A program made the position numbers and the translations under genes. Below the pieces are notes generated by a model, which did no database searches, was not told the origin of the DNA, and saw only the letters and a program-made list of their open reading frames with translations. Positions 5,934 through 14,500 of a DNA stretch of 22,975 bases are shown one piece after another. The first letter of the stretch is position 1, and each line of letters opens with the position of its first letter. The DNA is from JBDRNO01 sp043811005 (GTDB lineage Bacteria > Bacteroidota > Bacteroidia > NORP154). The DNA lies in assembly GCA_043811005.1 (NCBI GenBank), contig JBDRNO010000275.1:1-22975 (forward strand). Reading direction: 5' to 3'.

Positions 5934-8363
5934 TCAAACCTCAACCTGAAAAGCCCCTGAATGTTTTACAGAATAACATTTAATATTTAGGGTTTTACAT
6001 TCTTCAACCCATTTATTTGCCTTCCAGTAAGAGTTTGAGGAATCAATTATAATAGAACCTATATCATATAGCATTAAAAGGTCGGTGATTTTTATTTTCG
6101 AGTTATTTGCTACTAAGGCATAATCAATTTTTATTCTTGTCTTTATTCCTTGTTTCCTTTCCATATCTTGTCTTTCGGAAGCGAATTCCTCCTCTCTATG
6201 GGGTAGGGGAGAGTGTGAGCGAATGAGCGCTATCCTTTTATCATAAAATTGCAGGAAATTATTTTTTATAAATACATTCCCGTTCACAGATGCCATGTTC
6301 ATCTTTTCTAAACCAAGCATATTTACATTTTCAACACCATTATCCCACCAATAATGTTTAATATGAAACAACAACTTGTTTTTGTTATTTATTAATGAAG
6401 AATCGGCTATTAAGAGGTTTTGCTTTCCATTAATAAAATCATAAGCAGAAGTTTGAGCAATGTTGTAAACAATAAATTTCCTTTGCATTTCCTCCCTGTA
6501 ATTTTCTGCTGATTGAAATACAAGGAACACGGCAAAAAAGAGCAATCCGTATCTCAAATATTTCATCTGGTTTATCATAAAAAAAGCTAATATAAACGCA
6601 ATCAAAATATAGATTAACCAAGTTTCCAAAATAGTTATGGAAATACCTTGGGTTAATGAATAGGGGAATTGCTCAATATATTTTACAGAGCCGTTCAAAA
6701 AGGCAATAGACGCTGTAAATGCTTTTGCCATAGCGCCTGAAAGCCAGCTAACCGGAGATAAAATAAAAAGAAATATTCCAAGGTATATGATCACAACAGC
6801 CATTGGAATGACTATCAAATTTGAAAAAATAAAGTAATTCGGGAATTGGTGAAAATAGAGTAGCCCCAGTGGAAAAGTAGCAATTTGAGCAGCTATTGAA
6901 ACAGTAATGATAGCCCATATCTTATCCAGCAGCCAGCCTGCCCCGGGAATATAAGGGATGTCCGGTTCCCACCCTCTTGTGTCAATGCTATTGCGGGTAG
7001 GTAAATGGTAAAGTTTTGGCTGGATAAGAATGATCCCGAATACTGCAGCATAAGAGAGCTGGAACCCCACCTCTACTATTAAGAACGGATTGATCAAAAG
7101 CAACAGGAATGCAGAAGCGCAAAGGGTGTTGTAAATATTTGTATACCTGTTAATTATTTTTCCGAAAATTATGAAACTAAACATGGTTGTTGCCCGCATC
7201 ACTGAGGGAGACAAACCAGTCAATACTGCATAAGCCCATAGGAACAGGATCAGAACAACAGCTTTAATAATATTTCCGTATTTGACTCTGCTAAAAAAAA
7301 ACAACAAGCTATTCATGAAAAGGTAAATTATACCAACGTGCAATCCCGAAACTGCCAGCACATGCATAGCCCCTGCACTGGAATAAGCCCTTTTTAGTTC
7401 GGTGTCTAGATCATCTTTATAGCCGAGTATCAATGCTGAAGCAACAGCAAACTCCTCACCCTCGACCTTATTATTCCTGAAAACATTGAGGAGCTTATTT
7501 CTCAGCGAATGGGCATACTTAAGAACCGGGTTCCCAATCCCTTTGTTTAACAGTCTCCAGTTATCCGAATTAATATATGCCTGGTGATATATCGAATGAA
7601 ATGATAAATAGCGTTTATAGTTAAATTCGGATGGGTTTTGTGGCGGCTTAACATCAGTAAACCGAACGTCAATTAATAGTTGATCTCCATATTGGAGACG
7701 CTTTGACATGCTGTCTTTTTGAAAATAAATTATCGCTTTTCCGTTTGTGCTGAGCCAATAAAGTTCATTGTGAGGGGTGTTTTCACCATCGTGGTGTAGG
7801 GTGTTTACACCCGACATTTTACTCCCCGGCAGTCGTCCTGATTTTACTACTTCCACTATCGTTTTGATAGATCTTTGTTTTTCAATAACCGGATCAACAA
7901 CATTGGCAATTACCAGCCCATTCCACCTCTCCACCCACCCCTCTCCTTCGGAGAGGGGGGACAGCTGACCATCAGCCTTTCCCAAAGGGAGGGGAGAGCC
8001 AACATTCAAAGAGTCCACATTAAATGCATGGGCAAGAGTGGGGGATTTCCCCTCCCCTTGGGGAGCGTCAGTGTGGAGATGTTGCTTGCTGAAATGGATT
8101 GGGTGGAATTTTTCTGTTTTTTCTATTGTTAACTGATACCCGGAAAGAAATATTATTAAATTTACCAGGCAGCCGAAAAGCCAACGATATTGATATTTGA
8201 GGTAGAATTTCCGGGCAAATGCCAGAATAATTACTATAACGAACAGGATGATTAGGACTTCAGTGAGAAAAGAAAGTTCCTTTTCAAAAAAAATAGCTGT
8301 GATGATCCCGAAAATAAATGGCAGTATTAACCGGAAGAGGGGAAATTGGTTCCAGTAGTTCAT
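5934..8363 (-). CDS. comEC: ComEC/Rec2-family DNA uptake channel
   Basis: The 809-residue inner-membrane protein is the candidate channel for single-stranded DNA entry during natural transformation. N-terminal helices (about 8-80) lead into a DUF4131-like soluble region. The Competence domain follows, with the signature SAGAMHVLAVSGLHVG at 329-344, then TGLSPSVMRA at 382-391, SAAQIATFP-like residues near 490-498, and several more helices to about 617. The C-terminal 190 residues lack an HxHxDH metallo-beta-lactamase motif, as I recall for many Bacteroidota ComEC proteins. Three stretches (about 97-147, 180-200 and 716-739) are encoded by palindromic GC-rich DNA and look like in-frame insertions. 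Without them the length would be near 715. It is divergent from the glycosyltransferase gene. Confidence 0.9.
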   Translation of the reverse strand: MNYWNQFPLFRLILPFIFGIITAIFFEKELSFLTEVLIILFVIVIILAFARKFYLKYQYRWLFGCLVNLIIFLSGYQLTIEKTEKFHPIHFSKQHLHTDAPQGEGKSPTLAHAFNVDSLNVGSPLPLGKADGQLSPLSEGEGWVERWNGLVIANVVDPVIEKQRSIKTIVEVVKSGRLPGSKMSGVNTLHHDGENTPHNELYWLSTNGKAIIYFQKDSMSKRLQYGDQLLIDVRFTDVKPPQNPSEFNYKRYLSFHSIYHQAYINSDNWRLLNKGIGNPVLKYAHSLRNKLLNVFRNNKVEGEEFAVASALILGYKDDLDTELKRAYSSAGAMHVLAVSGLHVGIIYLFMNSLLFFFSRVKYGNIIKAVVLILFLWAYAVLTGLSPSVMRATTMFSFIIFGKIINRYTNIYNTLCASAFLLLLINPFLIVEVGFQLSYAAVFGIILIQPKLYHLPTRNSIDTRGWEPDIPYIPGAGWLLDKIWAIITVSIAAQIATFPLGLLYFHQFPNYFIFSNLIVIPMAVVIIYLGIFLFILSPVSWLSGAMAKAFTASIAFLNGSVKYIEQFPYSLTQGISITILETWLIYILIAFILAFFMINQMKYLRYGLLFFAVFLVFQSAENYREEMQRKFIVYNIAQTSAYDFINGKQNLLIADSSLINNKNKLLFHIKHYWWDNGVENVNMLGLEKMNMASVNGNVFIKNNFLQFYDKRIALIRSHSPLPHREEEFASERQDMERKQGIKTRIKIDYALVANNSKIKITDLLMLYDIGSIIIDSSNSYWKANKWVEECKTLNIKCYSVKHSGAFQVEV
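6188..6220. repeat. Decayed palindromic insertion in comEC (3' part)
   Basis: CCTCTCTA and TAGGGGAGAG form an imperfect inverted repeat around GGGG, similar in composition to the CCCCTCTCC elements at 7938-8065. It encodes part of residues 716-739, a Glu/Arg-rich stretch that interrupts an otherwise hydrophobic and compact C-terminal domain. The symmetry is degraded, so the call is weaker than for the other sites. Confidence 0.4.
7773..7813. repeat. Palindromic insertion in comEC, GGTGT...ACACC type
   Basis: The element has a central hairpin CACCA-TCG-TGGTG (7784-7796) followed by the near-palindrome GGTGTTTACACC. On the coding strand it gives residues around 185-198 (GVNTLHHDGENTPHN), a polar stretch without clear counterpart in a typical ComEC N-terminal region. 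The frame is preserved. Confidence 0.55.
7930..8066. repeat. Cluster of palindromic elements inserted in frame in comEC
   Basis: Three hairpins lie in about 130 bases: CCCCTCTCC-TTC-GGAGAGGGG (7938-7958, nine perfect pairs), CCTTT-CCC-AAAGG (7976-7988) and CTCCCC-TT-GGGGAG (8052-8065). The GC-rich runs contrast with the AT-rich comEC flanks. They encode about residues 97-147, a Gly/Pro/Ser/Glu-rich, low-complexity segment. Similar CCCTCTCC/GGAGAGGG elements are familiar between genes in many bacteria. Here they are translated. Confidence 0.65.
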
Positions 8364-8386
8364 GGTGGGGCAAAGATATTATGTTT

Positions 8387-8418
8387 TTGGAATAATGGAA
8401 TATTGGAATGATGGAATT
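8387..8418. repeat. Two-unit 16-bp tandem repeat (TTGGAATxATGGAATx)
   Basis: TTGGAATAATGGAATA is followed directly by TTGGAATGATGGAATT, two mismatches in 16 bases. It lies 24 bases upstream of the comEC start codon on the minus strand, so it is in or near the comEC promoter or leader. Confidence 0.7.
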
Positions 8419-8550
8419 TTGTGTGAATTTTGTGTTTTTACATTATTTTTGTAACAGGGAAACTTCTGGTAAGAACATTACATTGTAAATTGATTAACAA
8501 TAAAATTACTTTAAATAAGGAATTAAAAATAAGATAATGTTGCTAGGTGC

Positions 8551-8630
8551 TGGTTACTGGGTACTGGGTGGTATGTAGTGGTTGCGGAGTCTGGGTATAA
8601 AACAACCCAGAACCCAGTGCCCAGAATCCA
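8551..8630 (+). repeat. Dispersed hairpin repeat, copy B
   Basis: The left arm CTGGGTACTGGGT (8557-8569) pairs with ACCCAGTGCCCAG (8612-8624) with one G-U pair and no mismatch. The loop holds CGGAGTCTGGGTATAAAAC, nearly identical to copy A at 204-277. Flanking bases add a few more pairs (TGG at 8551-8553 with CCA at 8628-8630). It lies about 120 bases before the ATG at 8747. Confidence 0.65.
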
Positions 8631-8646
8631 GAAACAGACGATTAAA

Positions 8647-8683
8647 TGCCACACCTAACGGGTGGCCACAAGTTAAGGTGGCA
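8647..8683. repeat. 37-bp palindromic element
   Basis: The left arm TGCCACACCTAAC is almost complementary to the right arm GTTAAGGTGGCA. The centre contains the perfect palindrome GTGGCCAC. The element is GC-rich in an AT-rich setting. It sits where the upstream region of the gene at 385 has two other palindromes, so these elements seem to occupy interchangeable positions in a shared backbone. Confidence 0.55.
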
Positions 8684-8717
8684 AAAAGATAGCTGTTAAA
8701 ATAAATTTTATTAAAGA

Positions 8718-8740
8718 TATTGAATTTCCGATACATTAAA
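8718..8740 (+). promoter_or_regulatory. Shared leader motif before a start codon, copy B
   Basis: TATTGAATTTCCGATAC and following bases match the leader at 356-380 and end 12 bases before the ATG at 8747. Because the same string is non-coding at the other locus, it argues that the in-frame TTG at 8720 is not the true start of the glycosyltransferase gene. Confidence 0.4.
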
Positions 8741-8746
8741 ATATAC

Positions 8747-10729
8747 ATGACCAATTTTATTATTAATAAGAAATCAAGAAATATAATTATTCTTGCAATT
8801 ATCGCCTTCACATTTATACTGTATGGCAATAGCATTAAGAATGAATACGCTCTTGATGATGAATTGGTAACAGTTACCAACCCGGATCACCCTGAGCAGA
8901 GCCAGGCAAAGATCATGAAAGGGTTCAAAGGCATTCCTGAGATTTTTACTTCCCATTATTCAACGAGAAATAAAACCAACTATGCTTACCGTCCTGTCGT
9001 TTTAACAACTTTTGCATTAGAGTACCAGTTTTTCGGTAGCAATCCTCATATCAGCCATTTTATTAATGTGCTTCTCTATGCTTTAACTTGTGTCTTGATA
9101 TTTTTACTGCTGTTGAAATTATTCAGTAACTACAATATAATATTCCCGCTACTTATCACAGGTTTTTTTATTGCCCATCCCCTGCATACTGAAGTTGTCA
9201 ATAATCTTAAAAGCCGGGATGAGTTACTTTGTTTTCTGGGAAGTTTACTTTCACTAAAATATTTTTTGAATTATGTTGATAGCGGTAAGATCCGTAATAT
9301 TTTTTACGGTTTGATATTTTTCGTTCTTGCTTTTCTTTCCAAAATCACTGCCGTGACATTTCTTTTGATCGTACCATTAACAATATTTTATTTTAAAACA
9401 ACCGGTTGGAGAAAGGTTGTCATCCCGGCAGCATCAATATTTGCAATGGTTTTATTGATCAGGGGTATGAAACATATTATATTGACCGATACTGTTATCA
9501 GGAAATATTGGTTTTTTGAAAATCCTTTATTTTACGAGGAGGGTTTTATAGTCAGGATACCCGCAGCCATATATACGATGGGGTATTACCTGAGGTTATT
9601 GATCTTCCCGCATCCCCTTTCATGTTACTATGGCTATGATTATATACCTGTCACTGGTTGGGCAGATACTGGATCACTTTTGCCAGTTGCCTTCTACTTT
9701 GTACTTGGAGCGGTTATCATTGGTGCAGGAATTTATGCCCTAATCAAATTACCAGGTAAAGGAGTACTGTCGTATGGTATTTTATTTTATTTGATCGGTA
9801 TTGCGGGTCTCTTCAACCTGATTAGGCCAATTGTCGGGATAATCGGTGAGCGATTTACTTATATTGCCTCCCTGGGTTTCTGCATAACCGGAACATATCT
9901 GTTACTGAGATTTTATAAAATCCCGTTTGAATCTAATTACGTGAAATATGATGTTAAGCCAGCTTTCATCCTGACGATAATAGTAATTCTGGGATTATAT
10001 TCAGTAAGGACAATTACCAGGAACATGGATTGGAAGGATCATCTGACATTATACAGGCATGATATAAAACACCTGGACAGATCCTCGAAAGCGCATACAT
10101 TGCTCGCAGGTACTGCATTTTCTAAACTTCCTGAAATTCAACCCGGCCCGGAAAGGGATAAACTGATAAAAGAAGCGATCAAACATTTTAAAGAAGGATT
10201 GAAAATATATCCCGGGAACTATATTGTAGTTAACAATCTCGGTACAATATATTTTAATTTTCTCGAAGATTATAAAACCGCTGCGTCATATTATAAAAAA
10301 GCGATCGAGTTAAATCCTGATTATATTGAAGCATATTACAGTCTTGGATTTTCTTATGAAAAATTAGGCGATCAGGAAAATGCAATACTGTTTTTTAATA
10401 AAACTTTGGAATTGGATGACATGTATTTCCCGGCTTATATAAGGTTGACACGTTTATATGAAACCAAAGGCGAATATGATAAAGCCATCAGTATAAATAT
10501 GAGAGGACTGGAAAACTTTCCGCAATCCGAAACATTTTATGTAAATATTGGGAATGCGTATAGCTTAAAAAATGATACTTTAAGCGCTCTTAAGTATTTT
10601 GAAAGTGCTATAGAAATAAGACCTGTGAATTATGACTTGTGTAAGCATATTGCAGGAATTTACGAATTGATTGGCGATAACGATAAAGCTGATGAATATT
10701 TTAAGAAAGCAAAATCTGCGAGTAATTAA
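8747..10729 (+). CDS. TMTC-like GT-C glycosyltransferase with C-terminal TPRs
   Basis: The 660-residue polytopic membrane protein resembles the TMTC/O-mannosyltransferase group. It has an acidic pair in the first outer loop (ALDDE, Asp37-Asp38), YRPVVLTTFALEY (81-93), an HPLHTEVVNNLKSRDEL block (144-160) and about ten hydrophobic segments to about residue 425. About residues 440-655 are tetratricopeptide repeats, including NLGTIYFN, SLGFSYEKLGD and NIGNAYSLKND units. By family analogy it would transfer a lipid-linked sugar to a protein or glycan on the outer face of the membrane, with the TPRs binding the acceptor. Donor and acceptor are not known. ATG at 8747 is preferred over the in-frame TTG at 8720, since that TTG lies in a leader motif that is non-coding elsewhere. 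It is divergent from comEC; a 326-base gap follows. Confidence 0.82.
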   Translation: MTNFIINKKSRNIIILAIIAFTFILYGNSIKNEYALDDELVTVTNPDHPEQSQAKIMKGFKGIPEIFTSHYSTRNKTNYAYRPVVLTTFALEYQFFGSNPHISHFINVLLYALTCVLIFLLLLKLFSNYNIIFPLLITGFFIAHPLHTEVVNNLKSRDELLCFLGSLLSLKYFLNYVDSGKIRNIFYGLIFFVLAFLSKITAVTFLLIVPLTIFYFKTTGWRKVVIPAASIFAMVLLIRGMKHIILTDTVIRKYWFFENPLFYEEGFIVRIPAAIYTMGYYLRLLIFPHPLSCYYGYDYIPVTGWADTGSLLPVAFYFVLGAVIIGAGIYALIKLPGKGVLSYGILFYLIGIAGLFNLIRPIVGIIGERFTYIASLGFCITGTYLLLRFYKIPFESNYVKYDVKPAFILTIIVILGLYSVRTITRNMDWKDHLTLYRHDIKHLDRSSKAHTLLAGTAFSKLPEIQPGPERDKLIKEAIKHFKEGLKIYPGNYIVVNNLGTIYFNFLEDYKTAASYYKKAIELNPDYIEAYYSLGFSYEKLGDQENAILFFNKTLELDDMYFPAYIRLTRLYETKGEYDKAISINMRGLENFPQSETFYVNIGNAYSLKNDTLSALKYFESAIEIRPVNYDLCKHIAGIYELIGDNDKADEYFKKAKSASN

Positions 10730-11055
10730 GGACATAACTTTGTAAATTGATTAAAAAAATGCCGCAAATTCATCTTTTTTAAGTTGTGCAACAGGCACAC
10801 CGGTCAAGGAATAAAGGGGTTCGTTATATAATTTAGTGGAATTTAGTGTTTTTGTGCTTTGGTGGCTAAACATTGAAATTCCGTTACGAATAAATTATTG
10901 TTAATAAATATTTCGATCAAACGTAAAAAAATGCATCTCAAATGTATATTTTTGAAAATAAAAGCAACTTTTTAAGCTATATTGCGTCTTATCATAAATA
11001 TTATGTAATTTAGCTTATTATTTGTTTATATTATTAACTAAATTAACCAAATGTT
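10730..11055. other. Intergenic region before the surface-protein operon
   Basis: No gene is seen. An AT-rich inverted repeat (TTAAAAAAATG 10751-10761 and CATCTTTTTTAA 10771-10782) follows the glycosyltransferase stop and might end transcription. A small hairpin TGTGC-AACAG-GCACA is at 10785-10799. A stretch reading AGTGTTTTTGTGCTTTGGTGGCTAA lies around 10844-10869, followed by a loose leader-motif copy at 10870-10894. The promoter of the downstream operon must lie here or further on but could not be fixed. Confidence 0.5.
10751..10782 (+). terminator. Possible weak terminator after the glycosyltransferase gene
   Basis: TTAAAAAAATG and CATCTTTTTTAA form an AT-rich stem with a single mismatch around a nine-base loop, 22 bases after the stop codon. 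The stem contains almost no G-C pairs. Its right arm supplies the T-run. The call is tentative. Confidence 0.3.
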
Positions 11056-11514
11056 ATGTCGCTTATAAAAATTTTTTGTTTATCTACCATTGCAATTTTT
11101 TGTGTATTGAAGGTATCATTTGCCCAGCAAAATGTTGGGGATTTAGTTACTGATAATGTTAAAAAAACCATAATTATCAGAGATAAAGCTACTGACATTA
11201 CTGTTGAGGATGAGTATAGAACCATAAATTTTTTCCTAGGAGGATTTCGGGATAAAAATGAGATTGATGATTTTGTTGAAGCTGTAAAAGATAAACTTTT
11301 CACTTGTAGTACAGCATCTCCAACATTAGGTGTGCTGTTGTTTGATGTCGAAGCTAGTAATTCTCAGGGGCAAAGACCTGCAAAGCTTATCGTAAAAAAA
11401 GAGGTAAACAATATGGAGCTAATTGAGTTGGCTCAAGATTATGGGATTGAATTTATAGAGATTGAAGGCAAATTAAAACCAATAAGCACGGTTCTGGAAG
11501 AAGGGGTATTTTAA
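11056..11514 (+). CDS. Small secreted protein of unknown function
   Basis: I do not recognise this 152-residue protein. It starts with a signal peptide of about 24 residues (hydrophobic core IKIFCLSTIAIFCVLKVSFA, then QQN). The mature part is acidic and mixed alpha/beta, with blocks NFFLGGFRDKNEIDDFVEAV (about 57-76) and a near-terminal EFIEIEGKLKP. It contains one cysteine in the mature chain and no T9SS sorting domain, so it is probably periplasmic. It is 45 bases upstream of the giant SprB-repeat gene on the same strand, so co-transcription and a helper role in export or assembly are plausible but unproven. Another ATG at 11051 is out of frame and hits a stop within six codons. Confidence 0.75.
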   Translation: MSLIKIFCLSTIAIFCVLKVSFAQQNVGDLVTDNVKKTIIIRDKATDITVEDEYRTINFFLGGFRDKNEIDDFVEAVKDKLFTCSTASPTLGVLLFDVEASNSQGQRPAKLIVKKEVNNMELIELAQDYGIEFIEIEGKLKPISTVLEEGVF

Positions 11515-11559
11515 TCTAATAATTAACTTAAGTGGCAATTTGCGTTAATTAATTATACC

Positions 11560-14500
11560 ATGAAAACTTTTATTTATAGTTTAATTCTGTTATGTTTTTT
11601 AATATTAACAGTTAATAATGCAATACCTCAAACCGCGACTGCAACAGTTTATTATACTGGGGTTTGGGCTACGGGCAATTGCTGTTCCCCTGCCGGAGGT
11701 TATAGTGGGCTGTGTGGTCAGGATTATACGTGTATTAATAATCCCGGTGCTCCCAGTTCTACAGCATGCGGAACTAGCGTGGCATCTATGAATCGAACTT
11801 TTGCTGATCCTGTTCCGGGAGGAAATACTGTTACGGCTGTAACAGTTACTTATTATTTTGCCAATGGTTCTGCTGGCATTTCTGTTCCAACTTCTATAAA
11901 CGGCACTTCAATTGGCACTTTTTGGCCATCTGCTGCCTCTACTACTTGTACTGATAACCCTTGCCAGTCAGGTTCTATTTCCCAGACTTTTCCATGCGGT
12001 CTGCCTGGATACAACTATGGTGGTAATAATACTTTTACGATCTCCTCTTCTGCCCCGTTTTGTATTACACAAGCTAATATAACATTGACTTATACGTCAA
12101 ACGTAAATCCTTCCCAACCTGGAGCCATAGCAGGTTCCGCAAGTCCCTGTGTTGGCTCTACCCAGGTTTATTCCATAGGTTCTGTATCAGGCGCTACGGG
12201 TTATACATGGTCTGTAGCGGGTTGTACGGGCTGGTCAATCATTTCGGGCCAGAATACGACCTCTATCAGTGTTACGGTAGGGAGCGGCATCTGTAATCTT
12301 TGTGTAACAGCCAATAATAGTTGCGGCTCCAGTCCGCAAAGATGTAGAACTATTACACCCTCTTCTGCCCCGGCTATGCCTGGAGCTATAACAGGACCTA
12401 CAACTCCCTGTGTAGGTACTTCGCAAACATATTCCATATCTGCCGTTTCAGGGGCTACATCTTATGACTGGACAGTTCCAGGCGGCTGGTCCATTAATTC
12501 AGGTCAGGGATCAACATCTATCAATGTTACGGTGGGCAATAATTCGGGAAATGTTTGTGTTCGCGCATGCAACAGTTGCGGCTGCAGTTCATTCAGGTGC
12601 CAGGCAATTACTACCACTCCTCCTCCTTCTACACCGGGATTCATATCCGGTTTGGTAAATCCTTGTGTTGGCTCATCACAAACCTATTCCATTTCTGCCG
12701 TTTCAGGCGCCACTTCTTATCAATGGACTGTTCCGGGCGGTTGGACCATCAATTCCGGGCAGGGAACAACTTCTATCACCGTAACAGTGGGGAGTGGTTC
12801 GGGAAATGTATGTGTCCGTGCATGCAACGGTTGCGGTTGCAGTTCATTCTCCTGTAAAGCTGTTTCTCCACTACCAACCCCGGCTACACCGGGAGCCATC
12901 TCAGGTTCCGTAACCGCATGCCCGGGCAATAACCTGACATATTCTATTTCTCCGGTTGCAGGCGCTACTTCCTACCAGTGGACAGTTCCGGGTGGCTGGT
13001 CAATTAATTCCGGTCAGGGAACCACATCTATCAATGTAAATGTTGGTGGTAGCGGTGGGGATATATGTGTACGTGCATGTAATAGTTGCGGTTGCGGCTC
13101 GTTCACATGCCTGACTATTTCTATTGCAAATATCACACTCAGCACTGTCGTCACTGATGAAACCTGCAGCGGATCCTGTAATGGAGCAATTAACCTTACA
13201 GTCGCAGGCGGTACTCCATCATATACTTATTCATGGTCAAATGGATCTCCGAACCAGGATATAACCGGCTTGTGTAACGGTAATTATTCAGTCACGGTTA
13301 TTGATGCCAACGGCTGTTCGGCAAGTACTTCTGCAACTGTAAATGCAGGATTAGTCGTTAATGCCGGCTTTACATATAATGGCAACCAATGCCCAGGTAA
13401 CAGTTTCAATTTTACAAATACAGGTACTATGGGGGCTTCCTATTCCTGGTCATTTCCCAGCGGTTCCCCCGCTTCTTCCATTGCAGAAAATCCATCCGGC
13501 ATAACCTGGAGCACACCGGGAACTTATACTGTTACGCAAACTGTTACTCAAAGCGGCTGCAGCGATGTTGCTACATTAAATATTGTTGTTTACACTGTGC
13601 CAACGGCATCTATAGTGGGTACTGATATGTCATGTAATGGTGTTTGTGACGGATCAGCCGATCTAACTGTTAGTGGCGGGCTTAGCCCTTATAATTATAA
13701 TTGGTTACCCGGTGGACAGAACACCCAGGATATATCACCACTTTGCAATGGTTTATATACTGTCACGGTTACAGATGTAAATGGATGCACCGCTACTGAC
13801 AACGTTACAATTAATGACCCGGCTCTGTTGGCCGTGTTAACGGCTAGTACAGATGCAAGCTGTTATGGCGTTTGTGATGGTACTGCAACCGCTGGTCCTA
13901 CGGGCGGTACCGGCAGCTATACTTATTTCTGGAACCCTAGCTTCCAAACCACACAAACAGCAACCGGCTTGTGTAACGGAACATATAATGTAATAGTTAC
14001 CGATGCCAACGGGTGTACAGCTAATGCTAACCAGGCAATAAATGAACCCGCTGCCATTGTACTTACTACCAGCAGTGTTGACGCTACCTGTGCTACCGCT
14101 GATGGCCAGGTTTCCGTATCCGTTGCCGGAGGCGTTGCTCCCTATACCTATTTATGGAACAATGGATGTGTTACCTCAACATGTATAAATTTGTTTGCAG
14201 GTGCATATACAGTAACAGTTACCGATAACAACGGTTGTTCCGAAACAGCAACTGCCACTATCAATACTACTGCCAGCGTTTCGGCTACAGCTTCTGTTAC
14301 ATCCGGCTTTAACGGAGAAGATGTTAGCTGTAATGGTGCATGTGATGGCGAGGCAACCGTTACCGCAGCCGGAGGAATCTCTCCCTATACTTATTCATGG
14401 AACACATCTCCCACACAAACAACTCTTATTGCTACAGGTCTTTGTGCAGGCACTTACATTGCTGATGTTACCGATAATGCCGGTTGTAATGCTGCTGCTT

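Larger units (their letters stand above)
8364..8746. other. Divergent intergenic region between comEC and the glycosyltransferase gene
   Basis: No gene is supported. It holds a 16-base tandem repeat (8387-8418), hairpin-repeat copy B (8551-8630), a 37-base palindrome (8647-8683) and leader motif copy B (8718-8740). Promoters for both flanking genes should lie here but none could be assigned with confidence. The minus-strand reading frame through 8554-8880 only covers these repeats and the opposite gene. Confidence 0.55.

Noticed and set aside
8720..8746. TTG at 8720 as the start of the glycosyltransferase, adding nine residues
   Set aside because: The added stretch coincides with a leader motif that is clearly non-coding before the gene at 385. 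ATG at 8747 directly precedes the charged segment before the first helix.
8554..8880. Minus-strand reading frame across the divergent intergenic region
   Set aside because: It covers the hairpin repeat and palindrome and then runs antisense into the glycosyltransferase gene. Composition is not protein-like.
10947..10954. TATTTTTG as a Bacteroidota -7 element (TAnnTTTG) for the surface-protein operon
   Set aside because: No TTTG-like -33 element was found at the expected distance upstream, and such AT-rich strings are frequent here.
11051..11068. ATG at 11051 as the start of the small secreted protein
   Set aside because: It is in another frame and reaches a stop after five codons. ATG at 11056 opens the frame with a good signal peptide.
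12201..12437. Antisense or alternate-frame reading frames inside the giant SprB-repeat gene, such as this one
   Set aside because: Many such frames stay open because of repeat composition. None has a start context, domain or sensible composition, and the main frame is strongly supported.
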